From Fusobacterium varium (GTDB lineage Bacteria; Fusobacteriota; Fusobacteriia; Fusobacteriales; Fusobacteriaceae), in contig AP017968.1 in NCBI GenBank assembly GCA_002356455.1, positions 1,736,001 through 1,800,000 on the forward strand: a stretch of 64,000 nt of DNA, written 5' to 3'. Under the pieces are notes generated by a model. It did not search any database. It saw only the letters and a list, made by a program, of their open reading frames with translations, and had not been told where the DNA came from. Of this stretch, positions 44,588-56,800 are shown in pieces (the first letter of the stretch is position 1; each line of letters begins with the position of its first letter). Both the position numbers and the translations under genes were made by a program.

Positions 44588-45625
44588 TCATACCCCTTTC
44601 TTTAGAATTAAGAAAATTAAGAATGGAACACCAATAAGAGATGTTACTATTCCAATAGGAATAATTATTCCGGGAATAATTATTTTAGCTAAAATTGAAG
44701 CACATGCAATTAATAATACTCCAAAAAGAGAAGCCATAGGTGCTAGATATCTTTGATCCTCTCCTGCAAAATATCTTGAAAAGTGTGGAGCTACCAGTCC
44801 TATAAAGCCTATAGTTCCAACAAATGCTACGGCACCAGCTGTAAGCAGTGAACTTAGTAAAAATACATGCAGCCTTACTTTATCTGTATCTATTCCCAGG
44901 CTTTTAGCTCTTTCTTCTCCAGCAGCTATTGCAGTTAATTTCCAGGCATATCTGGATAACAATATACTGCAGATTAAAAATATAACTCCGCTTACTATAA
45001 CTCCTGTCCAGGTTGATTTAAGCAGACTTCCAAACATCCAGTAAACAATTTGACCTGCCACCTCAGGAGTAGAACGAAATTGTACTAAAGATAATAATGC
45101 CTGAAAAAAGAAATGTGTTACTATTCCAAAGAGTACCATAGATTGTGCTTTCATACCTTTTAGTTTTCCTAAAAAGTAAATAGCCATTGTACCCAGCAAA
45201 GTCATGGCAAATGCCATAAAAGGAGCATTTAACCATGGTATTCCTTTAAATGGAAATCCAGATATAAAAGCTATTGCTGCTCCAAAACCAGCAGCTGAGG
45301 ATACTCCTAAAGTATATGGACTTGCCAGCGGATTAGAAAGTATAGTTTGCATCTGTGTACCTGCTAAACCTAATGATGCACCAACTGTCAGACATATTAG
45401 AGTCATAGGAAGTCTGATATTCCATATAATAGCAGCTTCTATACTTTCAGAAGACGGGCCTGCTAAAAGAGCTTTTATTGTATCTTCTAAAGTCATCCCT
45501 GAAGAACCTGTCATGAGGTCAAAGAGCAGCATTATAATTATTGCAGCTAAAGAAATATAAAAGGCCATTTGCCGTTTTTTATTTATTTTTTTATATACTT
45601 CTTCTCCATTAATTTTTTTATTCAT
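44588..45625 (-). CDS. FecCD-type ABC permease
   Basis: 346 aa with about ten membrane segments. FecCD hallmarks: IWNIRLPMTLICLTVGASLG, LAGTQMQTILSNPLASPYTLG, SSAAGFGAA, and the C-terminal FVGLVAPH-like block FIGLVAPHFSRY followed by an ATPase-contact region. I chose the ATG 8 nt from AAGGAG; two further in-frame starts (GTG 45634, ATG 45631) overlap or abut the ribosome-binding site. Inner-membrane channel of the chelate importer, working as a homodimer in this family. Confidence 0.94.
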   Translation of the reverse strand: MNKKINGEEVYKKINKKRQMAFYISLAAIIIMLLFDLMTGSSGMTLEDTIKALLAGPSSESIEAAIIWNIRLPMTLICLTVGASLGLAGTQMQTILSNPLASPYTLGVSSAAGFGAAIAFISGFPFKGIPWLNAPFMAFAMTLLGTMAIYFLGKLKGMKAQSMVLFGIVTHFFFQALLSLVQFRSTPEVAGQIVYWMFGSLLKSTWTGVIVSGVIFLICSILLSRYAWKLTAIAAGEERAKSLGIDTDKVRLHVFLLSSLLTAGAVAFVGTIGFIGLVAPHFSRYFAGEDQRYLAPMASLFGVLLIACASILAKIIIPGIIIPIGIVTSLIGVPFLIFLILKKGV

Positions 45626-45648
45626 TTTCATCACTCCTTAGGCAACTG

Positions 45649-46788
45649 CTATTTTTCATTGTATTTTGTCATAAAAGTTCCTTCTGGAGTGATTGGAAGA
45701 TATTTTTTATAAAAATTCTCTAAATTTTCTTTAGGTTCAATATCTTTAAACAATTCAGGATATAAGGACTTTGCTATATACTGCACATATACATAATCAT
45801 AAATAGAACGAAGTCCACCATGATTTACAGCATATATCTCACCATTTTTTATAGCATTTAATTTTTTCCAGCCAGTTCTTTTTGTATATGGAGCAAGCCT
45901 TTTCCATGTTTGCTCAGGAGAAACATTAAATCCAATTAAAACTCTGTCACCAGCGTCATTAGCCCAGTTTGCTCCAGCAAAGAATATTGCATCAGGGTTA
46001 GATGTTAAAATATATTCTGGACTTAATGGGCCATAACTGTCAATTTTATTTTCTGCTATATTATTTCCTCCAGCTAGTTTTACAAGACTTCCCCATAAGT
46101 AATTACCATAACTGTTACCTATTTGATCAGCACCCAGATTTCCTAATTCTACATATACTTTTTTTCTGTTTTTAATATTTTCTACTCTTTCTTTTACTTC
46201 ATTTAAAGCATTTTCATAATTTCTTATTAGTTCTTCAGCTCTGTTTTTATTTCCAGTAATTTTTCCTAAAATTTTTGTACTTTTTATATGATTTTCTAAA
46301 GTCTGAGAATTATAGTCAATTACAATAACTTTTATTCCTGACTTTTCTAATTTATCTATATTTTCAGCCAGAGTTTCATATTGAAAAGGAGCAACTATAG
46401 CCACCTGTGGCTTAGAGTTTAATAAAGTTTCCATACTGAAAGATCCTTTATATATAGAACCTGTATCTATGATTTTATCTAATTCAGGCATCTGTTTTTC
46501 ATAGGCATTGTACTGGTCATTAAAAAAATCTGCCCATTCTCCTTTAGATATACTTACCACTTTATTAAAATTTTCTGCAACTGCCAAATAAGATTCTTCA
46601 TAAAAACCTAAAAAAATTCTATTAATAGGGCCATCAATTTCAATTTTCCTATTAGAAAGATCAGTAAAGGTGATTTTGTTATTCTTTTCCTGCTGTTGAA
46701 GTTCATTAGAATATGTATTTTTTTCTAAGAGAACCAGGCTAAAAAATAAGCATATTATAAATAATCTAAAAAATTTTTTAAAAATCAT
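45649..46788 (-). CDS. periplasmic metal-chelate-binding protein (FepB/BtuF-type)
   Basis: About 379 aa. Signal peptide MIFKKFFRLFIICLFFSLVL; no lipobox cysteine, so a soluble periplasmic protein is likely. The TroA/FepB-like fold is shown by ITFTDLSNRKIEIDGPINRI at the mature N-terminus, then LLNSKPQVAIVAPF, KVIVIDYNSQTL and PEYILTSNPDAIFFAG. The start is set by GGAGG 7 nt upstream; a longer reading adds 30 residues without a ribosome-binding site. It is the first gene of the operon and the promoter lies just upstream. Presumed ligand: the metal complex of the operon's own chelator. Confidence 0.92.
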   Translation of the reverse strand: MIFKKFFRLFIICLFFSLVLLEKNTYSNELQQQEKNNKITFTDLSNRKIEIDGPINRIFLGFYEESYLAVAENFNKVVSISKGEWADFFNDQYNAYEKQMPELDKIIDTGSIYKGSFSMETLLNSKPQVAIVAPFQYETLAENIDKLEKSGIKVIVIDYNSQTLENHIKSTKILGKITGNKNRAEELIRNYENALNEVKERVENIKNRKKVYVELGNLGADQIGNSYGNYLWGSLVKLAGGNNIAENKIDSYGPLSPEYILTSNPDAIFFAGANWANDAGDRVLIGFNVSPEQTWKRLAPYTKRTGWKKLNAIKNGEIYAVNHGGLRSIYDYVYVQYIAKSLYPELFKDIEPKENLENFYKKYLPITPEGTFMTKYNEK

Positions 46789-46834
46789 TTTTTTACCTCC
46801 ATCAATTATTTTTTTATAAAAGCGCTTTGAAGTT

Positions 46835-46862
46835 ATTATACTCTTTTTAAATTTAATATCAA
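46835..46862 (-). promoter_or_regulatory. promoter of the metallophore operon
   Basis: Minus strand TTGATA, 16-nt spacer, TATAAT, about 45 nt before the binding-protein ATG. The -10 region lies inside an inverted repeat. Confidence 0.65.
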
Positions 46863-46981
46863 AATATTTTTTAATCAAAATTTATTCAAATTATAAATAT
46901 AAAATATTAAGTTTAAATATTTTAAAGTAATTTATGCTTAAAACTTGAAGTTACATAAAAATTAAATTTAAAGAGTATAAT
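46835..46981. repeat. inverted repeat pair spanning a divergent promoter region
   Basis: The 23-bp block 46835-46857 (ATTATACTCTT...AAATTTAAT) recurs inverted at 46961-46981 with a 2-nt deletion; 103 bp lie between. Each copy carries a TATAAT reading outward. It may be a shared operator (for example for a metal-responsive repressor) acting on the metallophore operon and the FadA-like/autotransporter operon. Confidence 0.65.
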
Positions 46982-47082
46982 TTTATGGGATAATCATATT
47001 TTTATAATTTTTTTTATAAAAAAATGAGCTAAAAATAATAAAAATTTTAAAGTAATAATTTATATTAACGTATTTCAAGAAA

Positions 47083-47130
47083 TTGTGTGTGTAAAATCAC
47101 ATTTTGTGTATATAATATCAGAATTTGTGT
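47083..47130 (+). promoter_or_regulatory. three TTGTGT direct repeats with 21-bp period
   Basis: TTGTGT starts at 47083, 47104 and 47125, exactly two helical turns apart. A TATAAT (47111-47116) lies between the second and third, with only a poor -35 (TGTGTA). This suggests activator or repressor sites at the promoter of giant operon 2. The first giant operon has one TTGTGT at its -35. Confidence 0.55.
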
Positions 47131-47227
47131 ATATACAAAAAATAAAGAAAAAAATTAATTATATTATTTATATGGACGAAAAGTTCTATTTAAAGATTAT
47201 ATAAAAATAAAAAAGGAGAGATTGTTT

Positions 47228-47821
47228 ATGAAACAAAAAAATTTGCTGCTTGTATTTCTTTTTTTTAGTTTCTCTGTTTTTTTTGTTTCTGCTTATTCAC
47301 AGGAAATAAGTGAAAAAGAAGGAAAAAAAGTTCTTGAACAGATAAGAAAAGAAATTCAGAGAGAAGAGAAAGAAAAGCAAAAAGCTGCTAAAGAAGCACA
47401 AAAGGCTAAAGAAGCAGAAGAAAAAGCTAGAATAGCAGCTGAAAAAGCAGAAGAAAAAAAAGGAAAGAAAGTAATTGAGGAAATCAGAAGAGATATGAAT
47501 GAATCTCTTGAGGAAAAAGTATTCAGAAGTGAAAATGCTCCTGAAGCCAGAATAGCAGCAATAAATGCAGCATTTGAAACAGGAAGGGAAAGAATGACTT
47601 TTTTGAGAGCAGAAGAAGAGGAAATTATGGAGCTTGAAAAAACTCTGGGGATAGAAGACAGTGACAGAAATGTTTTTCTAAGTCAGAAATTTGATGAAGT
47701 ATATGACGAGTTCAAATCTAATAATAATGAAATTGAAATTCTTTTGCTTGAAAATGAAAAGCTTAATGAATACTTGAGTAGATTAGATAGGATGGAGCAG
47801 AAAGTAAGAGCAGGAAATTAA
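47228..47821 (+). CDS. long FadA-like coiled-coil exported protein (paralogue 2)
   Basis: 197 aa. Signal peptide MKQKNLLLVFLFFSFSVFF with cleavage near AYS-QEIS. The mature protein is about three-quarters identical to the 193-aa protein at 16.6 kb, with the same Ala/Lys/Glu coiled coil, MNESLEEKVFRSEN block and RAGN ending. The ATG is 9 nt after AAAGGAG; a TTG two codons earlier is too close to it. It lies 18 nt before the 3320-aa autotransporter gene. The strict pairing of this protein with a giant autotransporter, twice, argues for a joint role at the surface. Confidence 0.85.
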   Translation: MKQKNLLLVFLFFSFSVFFVSAYSQEISEKEGKKVLEQIRKEIQREEKEKQKAAKEAQKAKEAEEKARIAAEKAEEKKGKKVIEEIRRDMNESLEEKVFRSENAPEARIAAINAAFETGRERMTFLRAEEEEIMELEKTLGIEDSDRNVFLSQKFDEVYDEFKSNNNEIEILLLENEKLNEYLSRLDRMEQKVRAGN

Positions 47822-47839
47822 AAGGGGGAAAAGATATTT

Positions 47840-50800
47840 ATGAAAAAAAGTGATATTGAAAAATCTTTAAAAAGGTTTTTAAAAAGAAAAATTGGTTATT
47901 CTTTATCACTGTTAATAGCCTTTTTGATAACAGGAGAAATATCATTAAGTGCAGGAATAACAGCAGAGGAGATACAGGAAACAAAAAGTGATCTGTTGAT
48001 AAAAATACAAACAGAAAGAGAAGAAATAAAAAGAAAGATAGCGGAAAATGAAAAATTAATAAAAGAATATAACTCAAATTTTGTGGAACTGTTAAGGAAA
48101 GGCAATTTTTATTCCAAGCCAACATTTAAGAGTACACAGCTTTTTTTCACTTATCAGTATTTAGATAATGGAAAGATGAAAAATAGAACTAATAAAGAGT
48201 TTTCAGAAACAATAAATGCGGTTAATAAGTATTATAAAACGGGTAAAAATTCAGGAACTGATAAAATATTGGAAGGAAATGGTTTTGCTGTAGATGATAC
48301 TGTATTTAGAGAGACAATAGAAGTAGGAGCAAATATAAAACTAATACAGCCAGATTTACCAATAGTAAATCCAAATATATCAGTAACAGCATCGGCACCA
48401 GAAGTTAATCTGGGAGTCTTGCCTAAAACAATAAATCCAGCGATAGCTTCAGTGCCGACAGTAACAGCGCCGGTAATTGCAGCTCCAGTACCGCCAGGTG
48501 GAGTATCAGTAACTGTATCAACACCAAGTGCAGTGGAAAAAATAACAGTGACAGCACCTGTTATTGCAGCACCAACAGCACCAACAGAAAAGAATGTGAA
48601 AATAAGTAATCCAACTTTGCCTGAAGGGTATGATCCAACAATAATAAAGCTTCCAGCAGCACCTTCACTACCAGTAGTAGTGCCAGTGAATGTCTCATCT
48701 CCATCAATAGCTGGAAGCGGAGCAAATCCTACTACTGCTTATTACTGGTGGAATGGGAATAAGGGAGCTATTTCTCAAATAAGTCTAGTTTCTGGAACAT
48801 ATATTGTGAATGGATCTTCTAATAATTACAATATAAATGTAACAAATTATAATGCTGAAGCTTTTAATGGAATAACACCACAAGGTAGTAAACCAACAGA
48901 AAATAAGATTTATAATGTTTCTCAACAATTTTTTCATACTTTATTAAATGTACCATATTCATATTATGGAGAAAATACAAAAATAGTTTTTAATTCAAAT
49001 AATGCTATGCTTATAAACTTGGAAACTGAAGGAACAGTTAATGGAAATTTAAATGATAGGTTAACAGAGAATCTTATAACATCTGACACTTATAACAGGC
49101 TTAGACAATATCAAACATACACAGGTATTAAAGGTGCAGATAGTACAGAACTTTTGTTCACTAATAAGGGTAAAGTTGAAATAAATGGAAATAAATCAGC
49201 ATATCTATTTACAACAACTCATAGTAATGGAAGACTCAGAACTAACTATCTTGATAATGAAGGAACAATTACTGTTAATGGAAATAATTCTGTTGTATAT
49301 ATGCACTCTCCTGATACGACTGAAAAAACAGCATATATTTATTCAAATGGCCCAACTGGAAAAATATATGTAGATGGTGTGGGAGCTTCTCTAATGCAAT
49401 GGGTATATCATAATTTGGCTCATAACAAAGCAGCATTTGTAAATGATGGAACTGTTGAAATTAGAGGAGCTGAAGCTATTGCATTATATATGTCAGATGA
49501 TGTAAATAATGCAACGTTTAATAATGAACATGCAGCATATATAAAAAAACCAATCGAATTATTAGGAGATAAGAGTGTTGGTTTAGTTGCACAAAATACC
49601 AATATAACAAATGAAAAAAATATTGTGAAGTTTAATATTGGAAATAAAAAACAAACTATAGCAAAAGGAAATTCTGTAAATAATATTTTTACAGGAAGAA
49701 CTAATGATCCTAATTTAGTAGAGCAAGCTATTGGAATACTGATGGACAATTCAAGTACAACAAAAACAGCAGCTCAAATAGAAATAGGAGAGTATTCATA
49801 TGGTGGAATAGGAATATTTGGAAAAAATGGAACAATTGAAATTTTAAAACCATATGGAGCTCCAGCAGAAAACAGCAGTATAAAAATATCTGGTGGAGAA
49901 GGAAATATTGGAATAATTGCTCAAGGAGGAGATGTAAAGTTTGATGGAGATATTTCAATAGAAAGTGGAAAAAACAACCAGATAGCAATTGCCCAAAATG
50001 GAAAAACAATAACAATAAATGGTAATGTGACAGCTGGAGATAATACTAAGAAAATTGAGAATAGTGTTGCTCTATATGCTAAAGACAGCGGAACAGTGAT
50101 AAATATAGCAAAAGATAAGTTGAATTTGAATTTATCAGGAAATAGCACAGGTATATTTGCAACAAGTCAGGGAAGTATTACAGCAGACAGAACTTCTTTG
50201 ACACTTTCTCAGCCTGATGGTAATGGGAATATTCCAGAGCCAACTACTCCAGCAAATATATATATAGAAGGAAAAATACAAGCTGATGGAAGTACATCAG
50301 GTTTAGGAATTTATGCAAGTGATGGCGGAAAAATCAGTGTTAAAAATACTTATGTTAAAGTAAAAGATGGAACAGTAGGAGCAGTAGCAACAGGAGCTAA
50401 TTCAAATATAGACTTGTCAGGAGGTATAGTTGATTATAGTGGAGATGGATATGCTGTTTATACTTCAAATGGAGGAACTGTTAATTTATCAAATGGAGAA
50501 ATAATTCTGAGAGGAAAGGCCACAGCTCTTGAATTGGATTTAAGCACTCCTTCTTCTAATCCAATAACATTAACAGGGGCTAAAATTGTAGTAATGTCTA
50601 ATGATGCAGTAGGTGTTAATCTTAAGAATATAGGAACTTTAAATATAGGAACACTTAAAACAGATATAGAAAATAAGTTAGGTGGAGTAAATATAGTTGC
50701 TGGAACAGATGGAACTCAAGTATTTGACAAGTATAAGATAGCAGCTGTAGATGGAGGAATTTTAAACATTAATGCCAATATGGATAAATCAGATACTTCT

Positions 50801-53800
50801 ACTACCTCACCAGGATTTTTCTATTATAGAAGATTTTTAGGTCAGAGACTTAATCTTAATGTTCTTAATGGAATAAAAGTAAAATCAGAAATCAATAGTT
50901 CTGATGCAGCAGCATATTTTAAAGGACAGGTAGTAGGACTTGAAATGAGTTCAAGTAAAGCAGCAGCAAGTGCATCAGATGCTCAGATAAATCTTGCAGC
51001 AGGTTCTAAAGTAATAGCAGACAGAACAGATGCAGGGGCAGGAGCAATTGGTCTATATATGAACTTTGGTAAAATAGATATTGCAGCAACTGCTGGAGTG
51101 GAAGTTGAAAAAGGTGCTAATACTGTTAATGATAAAGCAGTAGGAGTATATGCAGTAAATGGAAGTACAGTGTCAAATGCTGGAAATATAGAAGTAAAAG
51201 GAAATCAGGCTATAGGTATTTTAGGAATGGCATATAGAGAACAGCCTGCAGGAACACCTGTTGTTAATGAGTTTGGAACAGGAGGAATTTTTGCAGATCA
51301 AGGAAAAATAAATATTACTAACAGTGGATATGTGGCTTTAGGTGGAACTGGAACTATAGGAATATATGCATATAATAACAATGCAGCTGGAACAAGAGCA
51401 GATGCTAAAGTTACTAATAATGCAGCTGGAATAGTTGATGTAGGAAATTCGACAGCTGCAAATGCAGCTATTGGAATATATGGTGAAAAAACTACAATAT
51501 CTAACCTTGGAATAATTTCAGTAGGAAGTAATGGAATTGCAATATATGCTAAAAATAATTCTGAAGTGACAAATCTTGGAACTCTTAATCTTGGAGCAGA
51601 TGGAATTGGAGTAATGCTTGACAGTACATCAGATCTTACAGCACCAAATGTATCAGTTACTTCAAATGGTACTGGAACATCTGGAAAAACTGTGATCTTC
51701 TATAAAGGAACAGGAGCAGGGCATAAAATAATAAATACAGCTATTGATGCATCAGCTTTAAATAAAGGAACAGCTGTATATGCTGAAGATATGAGCATCA
51801 CTTCACAAGGAGCATTAAATATTGGAGCTTCTGGAATTGGTATATTTGTTAAAGGAACAGGAGTTAATCTTGGATATAATGAGGGAAACATTATCTTAGG
51901 TGCAGGTAAAACTGGAGCTGTTGGTATGTATACTAAAACAGCTAATATTGTTAATAAGACAACTGGGGTTATTAACGTAAATGATTCTTCTCAAATAGGA
52001 ATGTATGCTGAAGGAACTGATAATCAGGCTATAAATAGAGGAACTATTAACCTTAATGTAGATGGAGCTACAGGAATCTATCTAAAATCAGGCGCATATA
52101 CTGAACTTGATAGTACAAGTAATATTGTATTCGGTGGAAAATCAAGTATAGGAGTATTTGCTGAAAAAGCTAGAGTAGAATTTGGGGATAATATGACTCT
52201 ATCAAATACAAATGAAAATAAAAATATATTTGTATATGGAAAAGATAGTAAAGTAGAAATTGCTGCTGGTAAAACAGTAACTGTAGATGGAGTAACAGCA
52301 GCAGTAACTCCTGGAAATAAAGCAGTGGGAATCTATCTTGAAAATGCCGGAACAGGAAGCAGATTTGTAAGTAATACAACAGGAAAGCTGGATGTTGTAA
52401 ATGAGGCAGTGGGACTTTATTCTAAAGGAAATAATAATCTGAATGTGAATGTAACAGCAACTGGAGATAAGACTACAGGGGTATTTATAGATGGTGCTTC
52501 TGAAATAACAGGAACTGTAACAGCAAGAGGAAATGCAGTAGGAGTATATGGAAGCGGAGGGGCTGTAACTGTAGGTGCAGCTGGACTTACTCTTAATACT
52601 GACACAGCAAGAGGAACAGGAATGTATCTGACAGATGGAGCTTCAGCAACTGGAGGAATAATAACTGTAAATAATACAGCAGCAGGAACTAAAAATATAG
52701 GAGTATATTACAGCAAAGGAACTGCATCAGGTACTGTAACAAATAGCTCAGATATTTCTCTGGCTGGAAGTGAAAGCATTGGAATATATGCAGCAGATGG
52801 AATAAATTTAGTAAATAATTCTAATATTACATCAACAGCAGGAAAATCAGAGAATATTGGTTCATATGTAGGAGGAGGTTCCCAGTTAACTTCAGCAGGA
52901 ACTATCACAATGAATGACAGTGACAGCATAGGAATGTATACAGAAGAAGGTAAGGGAATCAATTCAGGAAATATTTTAATGAATGGAGCATCAAGCGCAC
53001 CAAATAAATCAGTTGTAGGTATGGTGGCTGAAGCTCAAGCTGGAAAAACTGCAGCAGTAGAAAATAGTGGAACAATATCAGCAGGGGCTAATCTTGGAAT
53101 GTATATAGGAGGATTAGGTACAAGCTCAGGTAAAAATGCAGGAACAATAACAACGACTACAGGAACTGGAGTATATGTAGATGGTGCAGCAAATACTTTT
53201 GATGGAACAGGTGGAACTATCAATTCAAATAAGGTTGGAATATACCTTAAAAATACTGGAGCAAATAAAATAACAACAGGAACTTTAAATATAGCTTCAG
53301 GAGGAGTTGGAGTATTTGGAGAAAATGCTAATATAGATTTCACAGTTGATACATCAAATTCTGCAGAAGCAGTGGGAGTTGCAGCTAAAGGTACTTCAGT
53401 AATATCTGGAAATATAACAACAGGACAGGATTCAGTTGGAGTATATGTTCTTGATAATAATGTATCATTTAATGGGGCAAATATAACAACAGGTTCAAGA
53501 TCAGGAGCTCCATTAAAGTCTTCAATAGGAATACTTTTAAATAAAGCATTAGGTGCATATACAATGAGCAATGTTACAGTAAATGCACAAAACGGAGTGG
53601 GAATCTATTTAGATGGAACTGCACCAGGAACACATTTGACACACAATGGAACTGTAAATACAGTTGGAGGAATAGGTATCTATGTAGATAATGGAACTAC
53701 TCTTACAACTGGAACAACAGTTCTTAATATAAATGGTGGAACAGGGGTATATATAAAAGGAGGAACAGCCAACTTAGGAACTGGAGGAAACCTTACATTC

Positions 53801-56800
53801 AACTTCCTTGCAGGTGGTGGAATAGGAGTATTCAATAATGGCGGTACAATGAATCTTGGAGCAAATATAACTGTAACAGGATCAGGTTCACTTGCAGCAA
53901 CAACAAATGGAAGTTTGAGCTCTTCTGGAAATCTAAATATAGGAGAAGGCGGAACAGGGCTTATGGGTCTGTATGATGCTGGACTTACTGCAGCACACAG
54001 CGTAAATAACTCTGGAACAATAACAGCTGTATCAGGAGGAATAGGATTAGCAGCAGTAAAAGGAACAACTAATCCTGCATTCTCAGTGACAGTAAATAAT
54101 ACAGGAATAATTAATGCATCTGGAGTATCAACTACTGATACACCATCAATAGGAATCTATACAAATGCAGCTGATACGGTAAATACTGGAAACATTAATG
54201 TAGGAAATAAAGGAATAGGAATATATTCTGCTCACAGTGGAATACTTACTTCTGTACAAAATAATAATATGACTATGACGGGAACAGATGGAATAGGAGT
54301 ATATATTAAAGGTGCAACTAATGGACTTACTGCAAATAATATAACTTCAACAGGTTCAAGAAATACTGGAGTAGTTCTTGAAGGAACAGCAGGAAATATA
54401 AATGTAGGAGCAATTACTCTAGGAAATGAAAGTGTAGGAACATTTGTGACAGGAGCAGCAGCTTCAACAATAGATGGAACAATAACAGTAGGAAATGGAA
54501 GCACATCTAAGAGTGCAATAGGAATAGTAGCTCAAAATGGAGCTAATACGACTCTTGCAGGAACAGCTGCAGTTACAACAGGTGCTAAAGGAATAGGAGT
54601 ATATGCTGAGGGAGCAGGAACAACAGTAACAGTTGGCAATACAGCTAATATTACAGTAGGAGCAGAAGGAATATATATGTATTCTAAAGATGCTGCATTA
54701 TATTTCAGTGGAAATATTACAGCTGATAATCAAATAGGAATAGTAGCAGATGGTGGAAGTATCAATGTTGTAGGAGCATCAGCTATAACAGTTCAAAATG
54801 GTGGAATAGGAGCATATGTAAAAAATGCAGCGCCAGCATTTGGAGCAACTGCAATAAATGTACAGGCAGGAACATCATCTAAATATTCTATGGGAGTTTA
54901 CTATGATGGAGTGGCAGCACTTGGGGCAGCACCAGTAGTAACTCAAACAGGAAGCTATACAATAGGAATGGTACTTAATAACTCAACAGGAACTACAGCA
55001 GGAGGAATTTCTTTAGGAAGTGCTGCTGATAATAACCAAGTGGGAGTAATGGCAAAAGGAAATTCTAATCTTACTATAGCTGGAAACATCTCAGTAGATG
55101 GTGATAAAAATATTGGTGTATATGGAGAGAGCAGTCAGATTACAGCAAATGGTAATCTTTCAGTTGGAAATTCTTCAGCATCAGGAAATAAATCAACTTC
55201 ATCAATAGGAGTTTCTTTAAATGGCAGAACATATACAGGAGCTGGAGATATTTCAGTAGGTGATTACAGTATAGGAGTATTTGGAAAGGGAATGACAGCT
55301 GGAAGTACAATTACTCAGGGAACAGGGGCTCAAACAATGACTGTTGGAAAAGATGGTCTTGGAATCTATGGAGCAGGAACTGGAGGAACTATATCTGCTG
55401 CTATGTCAAGTATTACAGTAGGAACAGACAATGCAATAGGAGTATATGCGAAAGGAATGGACTCAATAGTAACAGGAAATATGAATATCGGCGCAAATAC
55501 AAGTATAGGTATTGTAAGTGAAGGTAATGGAGATGTAACATATACAGGAGCCATGGCAGTAGCAAATAAGGCTTCAACAGCATCAGTAGGAATCTATAAG
55601 GCAAATGGAGCAGGAACAATTTCAACATCAGCAGGGAACTGGTCTGTGGGAAACAGTGGATATGGAATATTCCTGAATCAAAATGCAGGACAGTCAGCTG
55701 CAATAAATAACAATGCTGATATGAATCTTGGAATGTCAGCAGTAGGAATCTACTCAAATGGAAATAACACAGTGGCAAATTCAGGAAATATAACTGTAGG
55801 AAGTACAAATGTAAATGGAGATCATAATGATACAACAAAACATGAAAACTCAATAGGAATGTATTTGTCAGGAGGAACTGCAGCAACAAATTCTGGAATG
55901 ATAACAGTAAATCATGATCACTCAGTAGGAGTATATGGAGCAGGAGCTGGAACAAGATTTACAAATACTGGAACAATGAATATAGATAATGGAGGAGTAG
56001 GAGTTCTGGTAAGAGATGGAGCTGTAGCAATAAATGAAGCTGGAGGTAATATTAATTTAGGTGGAACACTGGCATCTAGCGGAGGAAAAACAGTAGGAAT
56101 GGCAGCTTATACAGGAGCTACAATAGAAAACAGAGGAACAATAACTGTTAATGAAGGTATAGGTATGCTGGTAGGAAACCAGGCAAATTTAATTAACAGA
56201 GGAACAATACATGTAAATAATGGAACTGGTATTGAAGGAACAGGAAATATAACAAATACAGGAAATATAGTAGTAACAGGAAGTGGGAAAAAAGAGGAAA
56301 CAAGCGGACTTACAGCAGCAAGAGTGGGAGCAGTAATAATACAGCCAGATGGAACAATAAAGATAAATGATAAGTATACAGCAATAGGAGGAACACTATC
56401 AACAGCAGGAAATATAGTTGTTAATGGAGCCTATGTAGATGCAACAACAAAAACACCGCTGTTTAATGCACATAGTGTAAGTGGAGATGTAAGAATACTG
56501 CCTAATTTTGCGTTGACAGGAAATGGTATTTCATATAAGATAAAAGGATTTGTAAATACCGCTGCCAGCACAATAACAGGAACAAAACTTACTCCAGTGA
56601 CATCCCCGTTATTTATAGCAAAAGTAACAAATAAAGGAGATCTTGTAATAGCTAAGAGACCATATGCTGACCTGACTATAGGAAAGCAGTTTGATGCAAT
56701 GGATAAAGGGCTTGACAATATTTTAAAAAATAGTGGAGGAAAAGGCAGAGATGCAGATATACTGAAAGGCTTAAACCACTATTTAGAAGGAACAGCAAAA

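Noticed and set aside
46789-46878. N-terminal extension of the metal-chelate-binding protein
   Set aside because: No ribosome-binding site; it would bury the signal peptide, and GGAGG lies directly before the internal ATG.
46835-46981. Third invertible promoter
   Set aside because: Promoter boxes lie within the inverted arms, so flipping the 103 bp between them would not switch transcription. Reported instead as a possible shared operator.
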